Of a stretch of DNA of 64,000 bases, positions 54,008 through 64,000 are shown one piece after another. The first letter of the stretch is position 1, and every line of letters begins with the position of its first letter. The stretch lies in contig CM042029.1 of the NCBI GenBank assembly GCA_023525975.1, positions 85,914,849 through 85,978,848 on the forward strand, written 5' to 3'. The translations under genes and the position numbers were made by a program. The notes under the pieces are model-generated. The model saw only the letters and a list, made by a program, of their open reading frames with translations, was not told where the DNA came from and ran no database searches. The DNA is from Smallanthus sonchifolius. Lineage: Eukaryota; Streptophyta; Magnoliopsida; Asterales; Asteraceae.

Positions 54008-54630
54008 GTTTAAACGTAGTAGTTATAGTCAAATTTTACTAAATTTCATCTTCAAATTCTTGTTGCATTTCTCCTACTCGTTGTCGTCAAGAACATACAC
54101 TTGTCGATCCATTTTCTTTTAAAACTACACACAAATATACAATTATGTAAATATATATACCTAAAAAACAAAACCTTCATGAAAACTCGAATTTAATTTT
54201 GTTTTTTTGGAAAAAAAAAGTTGGATTTTCTTGTCTAGGCCAATAAGACTTTCATCTTCCGGAAGCATAGGCGGTTTAGCATAGGAGATTGTGCATTCAT
54301 GAGTTGAAATCCCATCAAAGGATAACTCTTACAGCATGTGTTATACCAAAGTGAGTGAGGTTTAAGTGAGGGGAAAAGTGGTTGCCACGTGGCGTCACGT
54401 CATTTTAATTAATTCTCACATCACACTCACTTGGTAAGGGAAATACCCAAGTGAGTGAGTGAAGTGTAAGCATTAAATGCATTTTAATAATAAATTTATA
54501 AATAAAAATTATAATAAAAAAGACATAAATATACATTATAATAAAAAAGACATAAATTAAAATTAAATGAAAAAAAGACATAAATAAAAATTAAAATAAA
54601 AAAGACATAAATAGAAAAGTATATAAATAA
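54008..54630. repeat. ~370-bp block copy in B3, hairpin and A-rich tandem repeat
   Basis: Same order as in units 1 and 2. Hairpin at 54,423-54,458, tandem array at 54,483-54,630. Confidence 0.75.
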
Positions 54631-55561
54631 AAAACTACTCGATTCCATATTTTGACTTGATCTCGTTCTGTTTCCTCTAGATACCGTGAAACTTTAAAAC
54701 TTTTCGGTTAACATGAGTCCATATACTTTTTAGCGACACGTTTCCATAACGCTGTTTTATTTTGAGCGTTACCTAAAAAAATAAATCAATACTTTTTAGG
54801 AAGTGAATATACCTTTATTCTAGATGAGGAATATGGTAAAGATGTAGAAGGGTGAGTGTAATATACAGTTATTGGGGGCAGAGGCAGGGGATGCAAGAAT
54901 CTGCCCCTTTGAACTTTTGTGAAACATATTCTATAAAATTTCTAAAAATCAATACTTTATAGCAGGCAAATCAAGATTCTCCGTCAGTTAGTTTACCTGT
55001 CTGCTTATGCATGTTGTCAAAAATCTTTAATCTGGTTTGCTAAAGACAACAATTTCATCAACAAGGAACAAAAACCTTTAAGTTACAGTAACAAAGTTTT
55101 CCGTTTGTTATTATTGTTTTCTTCGCAGAAGATCGTCGATTGATCATTTTCTTTAGGACTTTAGCGCAATTGAAAAAAAGGAAGTAATCGGTTTGGATAT
55201 ATTTATTCGACTACCCACAACCCAAAATGTTATGACTAATACAGTTTCCTTAATACCCAAGGGAACATGCAAGAAAGATGTCACAAAAGATCAATACTAT
55301 TCATGTATTATGATCAAGAGTTCTTTTTTCTGACTGGAAATTCATAGAAAATGTCACCTATAGGAATACAAGAGCAATTTACTAGGAATGTGCATTTATA
55401 TTATTTTTGTTACAAGCCCTATCGAACTACTTTAAACTAACCTTTCCAATCCTGTAGCAGATCCAAAGTTTTTGATAATTGACAAACGTGTATCTTTTAT
55501 TTAAAGAGCTGTGTGTATTTATTGAATTTCAAATTGATCCAATTAATTATGTTAAAACGAG
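54631..55561. other. Block C, left part, no gene recognised, unit 3
   Basis: Near-identical copy of 31,276-32,209, with a small deletion near 54,872. Confidence 0.5.
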
Positions 55562-55817
55562 CACTACAAAAAAATGAGCCTAATGCAACTTTTTTTGTTA
55601 GAAAAATGTTGCATTAGGTGAAGTTGCATTAGACCTAATGCAACCTTTGTTGTCACTGATGCAACTGTTTTTTTTCAAATGCAACATTTTTAGGATGTAA
55701 CTCTTTAGAAAAAAATTGCATTAGGTAACAAAAAGTTGTATTAGATCTAATACAACTTCACCTAATGCAACGTTTTTCTGACAAAAAAAATTGCATTAGA
55801 CTCAATTTTTTGTAGTG
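55562..55817. mobile_element. CACTA-type MITE, 256 bp, unit 3 copy
   Basis: Same ends and GAG duplication as 32,210-32,465, with a few substitutions. Inherited through the segmental duplication, not a separate insertion. Confidence 0.9.
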
Positions 55818-56239
55818 GAGACAGTTCAGACTACCAAGACAGTTGATCTAATCATGCTATAAAGGCTCTTGATTTGTCAATTTGGGGCGAGGCGAAAAGG
55901 ACCAGAACCCTCCCAACAAAATATCAAGACAATATAAGAATACAAAGTATAGATGGGATAGAATCATAGAAACACCTGACAACCATATTGTTAAAAGATC
56001 TCAATAAAAAATGTAGAGAATATTTATACAGAAAGAAAAAGTATAGGTTCAAATATGCTCCCTGTAAAATTAATCAAATTCCGTCTTGTATAATGCTATT
56101 AAATTTATCAAGGAAAGCATGCTGTAAACTACAAATGTCAATAAATGGTGATAGCGTGCACTCTAGGTGTTTAAAATATAAATATCTTGAAATTTCACTA
56201 TGTTAATTAAAGATATCAAAACATACAACCTAAAGTGAG

Positions 56240-58751
56240 AGTTAAAACTGAGGAATGATTTGTATTATATTTCTGGTTTTAATCAACGAGAAAATAGCAT
56301 CTCTATATGTAGAGATGAATACAAGCATTCATAGATACAAAATTACAAACTACAGGCAATATAAATACATGATAAATAAGGAAGATGAAGAGACTAAGTA
56401 ATTCATCATCTCTAGACGGCGGTATCGACAGGACCGGCCCTGAGCATGTGCAGGGTGGGCGACCGCTCAGGGCCCGGTTTTTCTAGGGGCCCAAAATTAT
56501 AAATTATATATATTATATAAAAATATATTTAATATAAACTGAGTTTAAAAAATAAGTTAAAACTTTGGTAAAGATATCCGCAAGATGGTATCACTACAAG
56601 TATTCATAGCAATAGTGGCTAAAACTGAGTTGTAGAAAGACCGTCATTGTCGCCGCTATATATTTCTTTGTCGTATTTGCCTATCTGTCGCCGCTAAAGA
56701 ACAAATAAGTCTCCGCTAATGCTCTTTTACCATTTCTATGGTTTTTTTCTACTTTTTTCAATATTTTCAGTTTTTTCTCAAAACCATAAATATATACCAA
56801 ACAAAAAAACTACATAACATTCCAAATATCTTGTATCCATACACATTGAGATAAATATAAAAAAACTACATAACATTCCAAATATCTTGGATCCGTACAC
56901 ATTGACATAAATATACCAAGTCATAAACATATAAAAATACTTAATACATAAAACTAGCTAGTCTATATCATCATTTCCAACCCCCCCCCCCCCCGTTCGT
57001 ATCATCTTTGTCGCCGAGCACCCAACACCTTCTCAATTTGATATGAGCAGCACAAAATCAAAATTTATATCAGAACTACGGGAAATGTACAATAAGTTAT
57101 TGTTAATCTTTGTTGCCGGCATATCAAGTGATTTAGTGTAAAACTTACTTCAATAGTAACAAAACTGAAGTTACCTGGGTACTTTTATAATCGAAGAGTT
57201 GAGGTGAATAAATTAGATAATCTGCAGTCAGTTGACAAAAGTGGATTACTTTGAAATCCTTAAAAAAATAGAACCCTACAATTAAACAAAGGTTCATTGA
57301 TTTTTACTAACTGCTTCTACTAGTTACAGGTTTATAATTCCTCAAAACCATAAAATCAAAATATTCAAACCTATCAATTTCCAAACCTAAATTTCATATG
57401 GATTCCATAATTTCTTTATCATAAAAAGCAAAAGAAAGAGGGAGAGAAGACTTACAGAGGCGTATGTTGAGTGGACCAAGGGAAGAAGGCATCAGGTGCG
57501 GAGACGAGGTGGTGGTGCGGCGAGGCGGTGGTGGTGTAAAACTGAGAGCAGATGGAGGCAAAAGTGAAGCCGGCAGCGCGCAAGTGGGTCGTCGATTTTG
57601 GGAGAGCCCGATCTTGAGGCAAAAGTGAGGTCAGACGGAGGAAAATACCTCGCCTTTGTGTTTTAGGGTTTTAGCGGCGACATGTCGCAGCTAAAGGTGT
57701 CTTCGTTAAAGTTGGTTACACCATAGCCCTTAGATCCATCCCTTATCAACGGTCATATTAAAAAGTGGGAATAAAACACAGATATCGGGCTCATAGCAGT
57801 TGTCGCTGCTAATAATGTCGCCGCTAATGCCTAAGAGACTGAGCCAAAGCTGTATCCTAAATGAAATGAAGATCAATCTCAAGATGCTTGGTGTACTGGT
57901 GAAATACAGGATTAACTACTAGATATGTGGCACCAATGTTGTCACACCAAAGAGTCGGTGCACAACATTGAGATAACCAGAGCTCATGCATTAGTGACAT
58001 AATCCACCTGATCTCAGCAGCAGCATGAGCGAGAGCCTGATACTTGGCCTCAGTACTAGAACGGGCAATGGTGTGCTGATTCTTGGAACACCAACTAATA
58101 AGGTTGGATCCAAGAAAAAATCAGTAGTCGGTTGTCGAACGACATGAGGACAACATGCCCATTTAGCATCGGCCTAGCCTTGAATAGCAGTTGTGGAGGA
58201 ACGAGAAATGGTCAGCCCATGAGTAATAATACCTTTATGATATCTTAGAATACGCTTAAATGCCTAGCAATGCCTATCTGTAGGTTTATGAAGGAACATG
58301 GAAACCTTACTCACGACATAAGAAATCGGGTCTTGTCAAAACTATTTATTGTAATTCTCCCACTGTACTTTGATAAAGTAAAGGGTTGTATATAGGGACC
58401 AAGAATACAGAGAGATTTTTTGCCTCGAAGAAACTGGAGTGGATAGAGGTTTTGTATTGAGATAAGCCAGTGCGCTGCAAAAGATCTGATAACTCACCTC
58501 AAATACAAAGCTAGATAAGAATATCTTCAACATATACTAGCACGTAACAGGTGATAGAATCTCGACAATAAACAAATAAATGAAGTATCAAATACACATT
58601 GAGTAAAGCAAAATGTCATGAGAGTCGTAAATAGCTTGGAAAACCAAGCTCGTTGGGCTTGCTTAAAACCATATATAGGCTTCTGCAGCAAACAAACATA
58701 AGTAGGAGTTTGAGGACGAATGAGTGGTGGTGGGTGGCACAGAAGGTGGAA
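56240..58751 (-). pseudogene. Antisense Copia relic with CACTA-like insertion, unit 3
   Basis: Counterpart of 32,890-35,890. The LTR-like part is at about 56,240-56,430, and the RNase H end just before 56,592. The CACTA-like element (CACTACAAG) starts at 56,592, and the reverse transcriptase / RNase H relic is at 57,846-58,751. The GC-rich hAT-like fragment is cut at about 56,562, joined directly to AACTTTGGTAAAG, so about 510 bp present in unit 2 are missing. Confidence 0.82.
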
Positions 58752-59050
58752 TCACCGAGAAAGACGTTATGGTAGTAGTAGGAGTGGAGATTGTACTTCA
58801 TATGAAGAATATGATCGACATCAAGTTGAGTTTGTTGTGGAAATCTAATAGATAAGTTGTTGCCTAGGTAACATCCTTTATAAATATTACCTTCACAATT
58901 ATGATGTTAATCATGTGGCTTTATATCTCATTGGTGTTGGTAATTTATGTGATATATAAGCCGTGCATTTACTAAAAACAGTGTAGTTACAAACGAATTT
59001 GAGTCGAGCAAGCTCATTTACGTGTGAGTCTATTTCGAGCGAGCTATTTC

Positions 59051-59429
59051 TTAGTTTCTTCGACCGACTTTCTAGCTTGGAGTTCATTTAATAGATCCAC
59101 AAGGAACATTGAAACCCCTATGTGGTATAACAACTTTATAGTTGATTGGTGATTCTAACAAAACATTTAAAATTTCATACAACACCTTTTCTTTTCTCAA
59201 GCCAACGAAATTATTTCATCCACTATAAAGGTCTATCTATTAGTTTCTTCGACCGACTTTCTAGCTTGGAGTTCATTTAATAGATCCACAAGGAACATTG
59301 AAACCCCTATGTGGTATAACAACTTTATAGTTGATTGGTGATTCTAACAAAACATTTAAAATTTCATACAACACCTTTTCTTTTCTCAAGCCAACGAATT
59401 TATTTCATCCACTATGAAGGTCTATCTAT
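59051..59429. repeat. Tandem duplication, two copies of 189 bp, unit 3
   Basis: Counterpart of 36,192-36,570. Confidence 0.88.
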
Positions 59430-60284
59430 TGCAATTGTCTCCCTTTGTTTGATAAATGGTGATTGAACTTCACTTGTAACAAACATATGCAAGTTGACGG
59501 TAATAAAATCTCCTACTTCCCAATGGATTTTGCGCGCTCAAAATGTATGAAGGAAAAAAAAGGTTTTGTTGACCAAAGATTACTAGACAATTTAATCATC
59601 TTATATTAACGTAATCAAAATGTAATGTTTATAACTATTTAACCTTTTATTATTTCAGTACATCATTGATTTGGTAATTTGTCATATGATCAAGAAATCG
59701 ATGTCCAAATATCAAGGAAGATTATAGTGCGGCGTTTTTGAAACAAACATCACACTGTTGTTCGTTCGGCTCAATTTGCCTAAAAATAGAAACAACAAAA
59801 TTCATAATGCTCATGAAAAGCCTTTAAAATAGAAAACCAAATTGTTTCAATATGTTACTTATAACCTAACGGTTTCAATATGTCAAAAAACGAACCCAAT
59901 CTATCCATGAACGCCCACTCCGTAAAAAATAACTTTCCTCCCACCACTTTTGCTTAGATAATAGCGTTCATTGATTTCTGTGTATTCATTGGTTTCTATA
60001 GTTCATCACTTAAAGTAACTGTTTTAGTAAAGATGTGAGTAGAATTAGAAGATTATTGTTTTCTTATCATGTAACAAAAAATACAATTGAATATCAATTG
60101 AAACCGAAATTTCTTTTTTAAACAATTGAATATCAATTAAAACTAAGCCCGTTCTGTTTTTAAACAATTATTTTGTTGACATACAATTGAAACCGAAATT
60201 TCTTTTTTTACTAAAGTACATCAAATATCACTTACTTAGGGCATATTAGAAGCAGTGTCAAACAGATCTGCTTTCCTTTTTGTC

Positions 60285-60375
60285 AAGTGGCACTTGGAGT
60301 TCCCCCAAACACTTCAATAAGAAGCTCTAATAAAACATCGCAGTGAAGTGTTCGGAGGATCCCTTAGGGACACTT
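60285..60375 (-). ncRNA. MIR395: MIR395 microRNA precursor, D-type, unit 3
   Basis: The mature arm on minus at 60,297-60,317 is identical to the D-type copy of unit 2 (starts TTGAAGTG). Partner arm, loop and outer stem are also unchanged, so both D-type copies look processable. TATATAAA on minus at 60,448-60,455, GAGAC at 60,529-60,533, inverted-repeat arms at 60,508-60,517 and 60,552-60,561. Confidence 0.88.
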
Positions 60376-60447
60376 GGCTTTTTCCTTTCACCTGCATTCC
60401 TTTGTAGTCACCCCATGTGTTGGATTAAAAAAAGGCTTAGTTTTAGG

Positions 60448-60561
60448 TTTATATAGATGAGTTATGGCAAAGCTTCTGATCTATGAACCAGCATGATGCT
60501 TGAGAATCGTGAACATGGTTCGCAATGAGTCTCTATTAGGAGATTGGTTTTCATGTTCACG
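60448..60561 (-). promoter_or_regulatory. Proximal promoter of MIR395 D-type, unit 3
   Basis: Consensus TATA box, GAGAC core and both perfect 10-base arms, spaced as in unit 2. The hAT MITE follows 44 bp upstream. Confidence 0.6.
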
Positions 60562-60605
60562 TATTGAGGAAAAGATATGAAAACAAGATCAGTCATGGTG
60601 GTGAG

Positions 60606-60977
60606 TAGGGGCGTTCAAAAAAATCCGAAACCGAACCCGAATTATCCGAAAATCCGAATCCGAAATATCCGAAATATTATATTTATATATTTTTATAATT
60701 GTTTTTATTATTTAAAAATAAGAAAATTTGAATCAAAACCCGATATATTATATTTATATATTTTTATATGTATATTTTTAATGTTTTTTAAGGTTTTTAT
60801 AATTTAAAAATAATAAATTTATATATATTTTTTTTTTTATATTTTCGGATATCCGTTTCACTATCCGAATCCGTGTCCGAAATTCGAATATACGAAATTT
60901 CAGATTCGGATAGTGAAATCCACTATCCGAAAATTTCGTATATCCGAATTTTCAGATATCTGATTTTGAACACCCTA
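60606..60977. mobile_element. hAT-type MITE, 372 bp, unit 3 copy
   Basis: Same insertion as 37,747-38,112 with the GTGGTGAG duplication. A small length change (an extra TTATCCG-type repeat near 60,640) and a lost C in the right end distinguish it. Confidence 0.9.
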
Positions 60978-61449
60978 GTGGTGAGGACCAGGAGAAGAGA
61001 GGTATTATATACTTATTTCTTCATATATTCCATAAACATGACTAGGTTCAGTTTCCAACTTTAGTAATATTGGCATCAAATTCCATATAGGATCAAGTAA
61101 AGACCAGAAGGGTGACTCAAACTAAGATGCAAATATAGCAACTTGTTAGCTTCACACATCAAGGAATTTATTAGGAATGTAAACTTAATTGATTTGTGTT
61201 AGAAATCCAATCTAAGCCAATTAAATTAACCTTTCTAATTCTGACCTTGATCGAAATGGGAGGAAAAAATAAATGCTTGTTGGGGCAAATGTGGTATTGA
61301 TTTCTGCTTATGTTTTGATGAATGACAAATGCGAATCTTATACATAAAGAGATTTTAAATGTGTAGCGCATTTCAAATTAAAATAATTTAGTTAAAATGA
61401 AGCAACACGAAATCAAGACAAATAGTTAGTTGATTTTTAGGTGATAAAT

Positions 61450-61810
61450 CCAAAACAAATCCTTGTAGTCCTTTTTTAATAAAATTAAATGGTTTTGTCG
61501 CTTGTCATTATCACATTCAATCTCACAAATTTTCTCTAAAAACACATTTACATCATCCATTTAATATTTCTATATTTAGCTTATTCTTTTTTTTTGAAAA
61601 ATTACAGAAATAAACATTTTTTTTCAAAAGTGAATATTTTAAAAAAAATCAAGATTTAAAAAATAGGAGATTTTAAAAAGGTGAGTTTTTAAAGTTTTTA
61701 TTAAAAAACGATTTTTAAAATTTTATCATCAAAAACATGAATATTTTAATTTTTACATAATATAAAATTTGAAAAATACTACTTTTGTATTTTAAATAAA
61801 TATGTGTTAG
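61450..61810 (+). mobile_element. Helitron remnant, 5' part, unit 3
   Basis: Matches 38,590-38,945. Interrupted at TGTGTTAG by the hAT element; the rest would lie beyond the window. Confidence 0.6.
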
Positions 61811-62109
61811 TAGAGGTGCACAAAAGAACCGGAACCGGAACCGATCCGATGGATTATCCGAAACCGGATCCGGTGAGAACCGGTTTTTTTAGAACCGGTC
61901 CGGATATTATGAGAACCGCCGGTTCCGGGACCGGTTCTGGGTTTTTTGGCGGACCGGTTAAAAATCGGATAAAAATCGGATTTTTTGGAACCGGTTTTTT
62001 TCAGACATTTTGGAACCGGTTCTAGCCGTTGGGGTTAAAAAAAACGGCTATATAGCCGTTTTATGGCCGTTTTTTTGTTTTTTTTTTGTTTTTAAGGATT
62101 GAAATTTAG

Positions 62110-62117
62110 TATAAATA
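62110..62117 (+). promoter_or_regulatory. TATA box of the hAT transposase
   Basis: TATAAATA, 108 bp before the ATG at 62,225, followed by a C/A-rich leader (CTCTCAAAACTC). Well placed for the transposase transcript. Confidence 0.7.
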
Positions 62118-62224
62118 GGTATTGGGTGTTTGTGTTAGTTCACCACAACATTCTAGCTCTCAAAACTCAAAAACGCTCTCAAAACGCAAAAAAACGCTCA
62201 CGTTAAGCAAAAAAAAACGCTCTC

Positions 62225-64000
62225 ATGGCTTCCGCTTCCGCAAGCACTCAAAATTCGGTTGGTGGTTCTACTAGCGATGTTACGGTTGTGTCAATACTTC
62301 CTTGCTCCCGAAACCAAGAAATATGGGCTTATTTCGATTTATGCGAAATGTCGAACGGCTCGCAAAAGGCTCGTTGCAAACGTTGTGGTAAACTTTTGGC
62401 TGCGGCGGGAAATAGCAGTTTAAGGAAACATATTGCTAGTCACGCAAGACACACTCAAGAAGGTGAAAATCAAACTCAAATTGGTAGGGATGGAGGAGTT
62501 TGGCAATACAATGTCGAAAGTGTTCGTGAGAGAATGGCACATTTCGTCATTCAAGAAGGCTTGCCTTTTGATCATTTTGATAATCCGCGCTTGACGAGGA
62601 TGATACAAGAGACGCTTCAACCGAATTACACAAATGTAAGTCGTTCTACTTTGATAAGAGATTGTTTAAAAATGTGGAAAAGAGCCAAAAAAGAATTAAT
62701 TTTAGGTTTTGAAAAATTAAATACCGGCATTAACTTAACAACGGACGTTTGGTCCGCTCCACATGGTTTACCCGAATCGTACCTTTGCGTTACCGCACAT
62801 TGGGTTCAACCGGAGTCGTGGCAAATGATGAAGCGTACGATTGCGTTTGATTATTTTGGATATCCAAATACCGGTGAAAACTTATTTTATATTTTAGACT
62901 CGGTAATTCAAACTTATAAAATTCAACCCAAAATATTTTCAATATCTTTTGATAACGCTTCAAATAACACAAACGCGGTCGAAAAATTAAAAATAAAATA
63001 TGAACCGCCTTGTAACGGTGTTTTTTTTCATAGTCGATGTGTTGCACACATCATTAACTTGGTTGTGCAAGACGGTCTAAACGTCCAAGAAATAAGAGAC
63101 GTAAAAGAAAATTTTAAAGTGATGTTACGTGAAGTTTTTAGCACAAGCAAAAAAAGATATATAAACTATAGAAACTTGTGCCAACAAACGGATTCCATCT
63201 TTTTAGGTTCGAATTGGGACGTACCTACTAGATGGAACTCGACTTGGAAAATGTTTGAATCGGCCTTAAGGCAAAGAATTACTTTAAAACATTTCCATGA
63301 TGAACTTGTGCAAAAGAAACGTTGTTTACAAAAATTTGATAATATAAGTTGGGATATGATCGAGAAACTAACTAATTTGCTTGAGGTTTTTTAAAAATGC
63401 AACTACATGTTTATCGGGAGTTTATTATCCCACGTCTTCGCTAATACTTCAACAATTATACTTAATATGTAATAAATTAAAAGAGTTTGAATATCACGGC
63501 ACTATTTTTGAAAAAATGGTAAAACCTATGAAAGCTAAATTTAAAAAATATTTTTCAGAAATGCCGGCCGTTGTTACATGTTCGGCCGCCTTAAACCCAA
63601 CGATTAATGTAACCGGTGTTGAAACATTAATTGGATCAATATCGGATGATTTAAATATGTTCGAGGAAGACCCAAATTTTGAATCAAATGCAATAAGGGA
63701 TTTCAATTCGGCTTTTAATAATATGTTTGATTATTATTTACGCAAATATGGTGGAAGTGGTGATCCATCAAACATACGTGAATCAATGGGTTCGGGTTCA
63801 ACTTCTAGTAGTTCAAGGAACCCGATGCTAAATTTATTTAACACTTTAAGAAACGAAAATACTAAACGAGCTCGTGGAACCACACCAAGTAGCGAGCTTG
63901 GGAGATATCAAGCAACCGACTTTATATCTACTCTAAGATCCGAAGAGTTTGAAAACTTTGATATCTTGAGTTGGTGGCAAGGAAGGGAATCCCAATATCC
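62225..64000 (+). CDS. hAT transposase with BED zinc finger, one frameshift, 3' end outside window
   Basis: Open from ATG for 389 codons. BED finger C51, C54, H69, H73. Catalytic region LTTDVWSAPHGLPESYL (D174), FDNASNN (D243), then the CVAHIINLVV helix and DVPTRWNSTWKM. A stop appears at 63,392-63,394 right after a run of six T. One base fewer there restores the frame, which then runs open to the window end with MVKPMKAKFKKYF and the start of the C-terminal dimerisation domain (DILSWWQGRESQYP). The protein would cut and rejoin DNA in the nucleus. It resembles plant RICESLEEPER/DAYSLEEPER-type and Tip100-like proteins. The single T-run indel could also be a sequencing or assembly error. Confidence 0.9.

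Larger units (their letters stand above)
50464..61810. repeat. Segmental unit 3 (blocks A, B, C, D)
   Basis: Starts with ACTTGGACCTAGATGG and ends where the hAT element enters. Up to 51,734 it is closer to unit 1 (for example AAGAACATATACTTGTTGATCC, TGGAAACAACATTCC). Right of the MITE at 51,735 it mostly shares unit 2's bases. Compared with unit 2, it lacks about 400 bp near 53,057 and about 510 bp near 56,562. Confidence 0.88.
61811..64000 (+). mobile_element. hAT transposon, left end and most of its gene; right end outside window
   Basis: Begins TAGAGGTGCACAAAAG, a hAT-type terminus, where unit 2 reads ATGTGTTAGAATAAAGC without interruption. The expected 8-bp duplication is TGTGTTAG (61,803-61,810); the right copy is not in the window. 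The subterminal zone to about 62,030 is dense in GGAACCGGTT motifs. A TATA box and transposase gene follow. Confidence 0.9.

Overview
The window is nuclear DNA of a flowering plant: AT-rich, with almost no conventional protein genes and dense nested transposable elements (Copia, Ty3/Gypsy, CACTA, hAT, Mutator-type MITEs, Helitron). The large Copia element has a long extra 3' frame of a type I associate with Asteraceae genomes, so a composite is my best guess (inference only).

The most important content is not protein-coding. A hairpin matching plant MIR395 (sulfate-starvation microRNA) occurs five times, always with the mature strand on minus: about 10,034, 15,684, 37,426, 52,334 and 60,285. 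Three are A-type (mature starts CTGAAGTG) and two are D-type (mature starts TTGAAGTG). Upstream of each, on minus, lie a TATA box and a GAGAC sulfur-response core. The core sits between inverted-repeat arms that are perfect in three copies. The copy at 52,346 has lost one G of the mature sequence and is probably dead.

Layout. 1-800: Copia relic. 1,265-3,190: shared repeats plus a Mutator-type MITE. 3,537-7,090: gag-only Copia-like element with LTRs. 7,947-8,468: tandem duplication. Segmental unit 1: about 8,562-12,658. Unit 2: about 12,740 to about 40,160. It is interrupted at 17,247-30,165 by a 12.9-kb SIRE-like Copia element with 766-bp LTRs, AATTA target duplication, PBS, PPT, gag, pol and a 3' frame. 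41,105-48,203: CACTA element with a decayed TNP2 transposase and a solo LTR. 48,204-50,463: fragment of the same Copia family. Unit 3: 50,464-61,810, about 99 percent like unit 2 where I compared them. 61,811 to the end: hAT transposon with a nearly intact BED-finger transposase, running off the window.

How it fits together: an old duplication gave A and D MIR395 loci. Later segmental duplication copied blocks carrying them together with Gypsy, Copia, CACTA-MITE, hAT-MITE and Helitron debris. Younger insertions (two Mutator-type MITEs, the Copia element, the hAT) are present in one unit and absent from the others, so empty sites inside the window prove each insertion and its target duplication.
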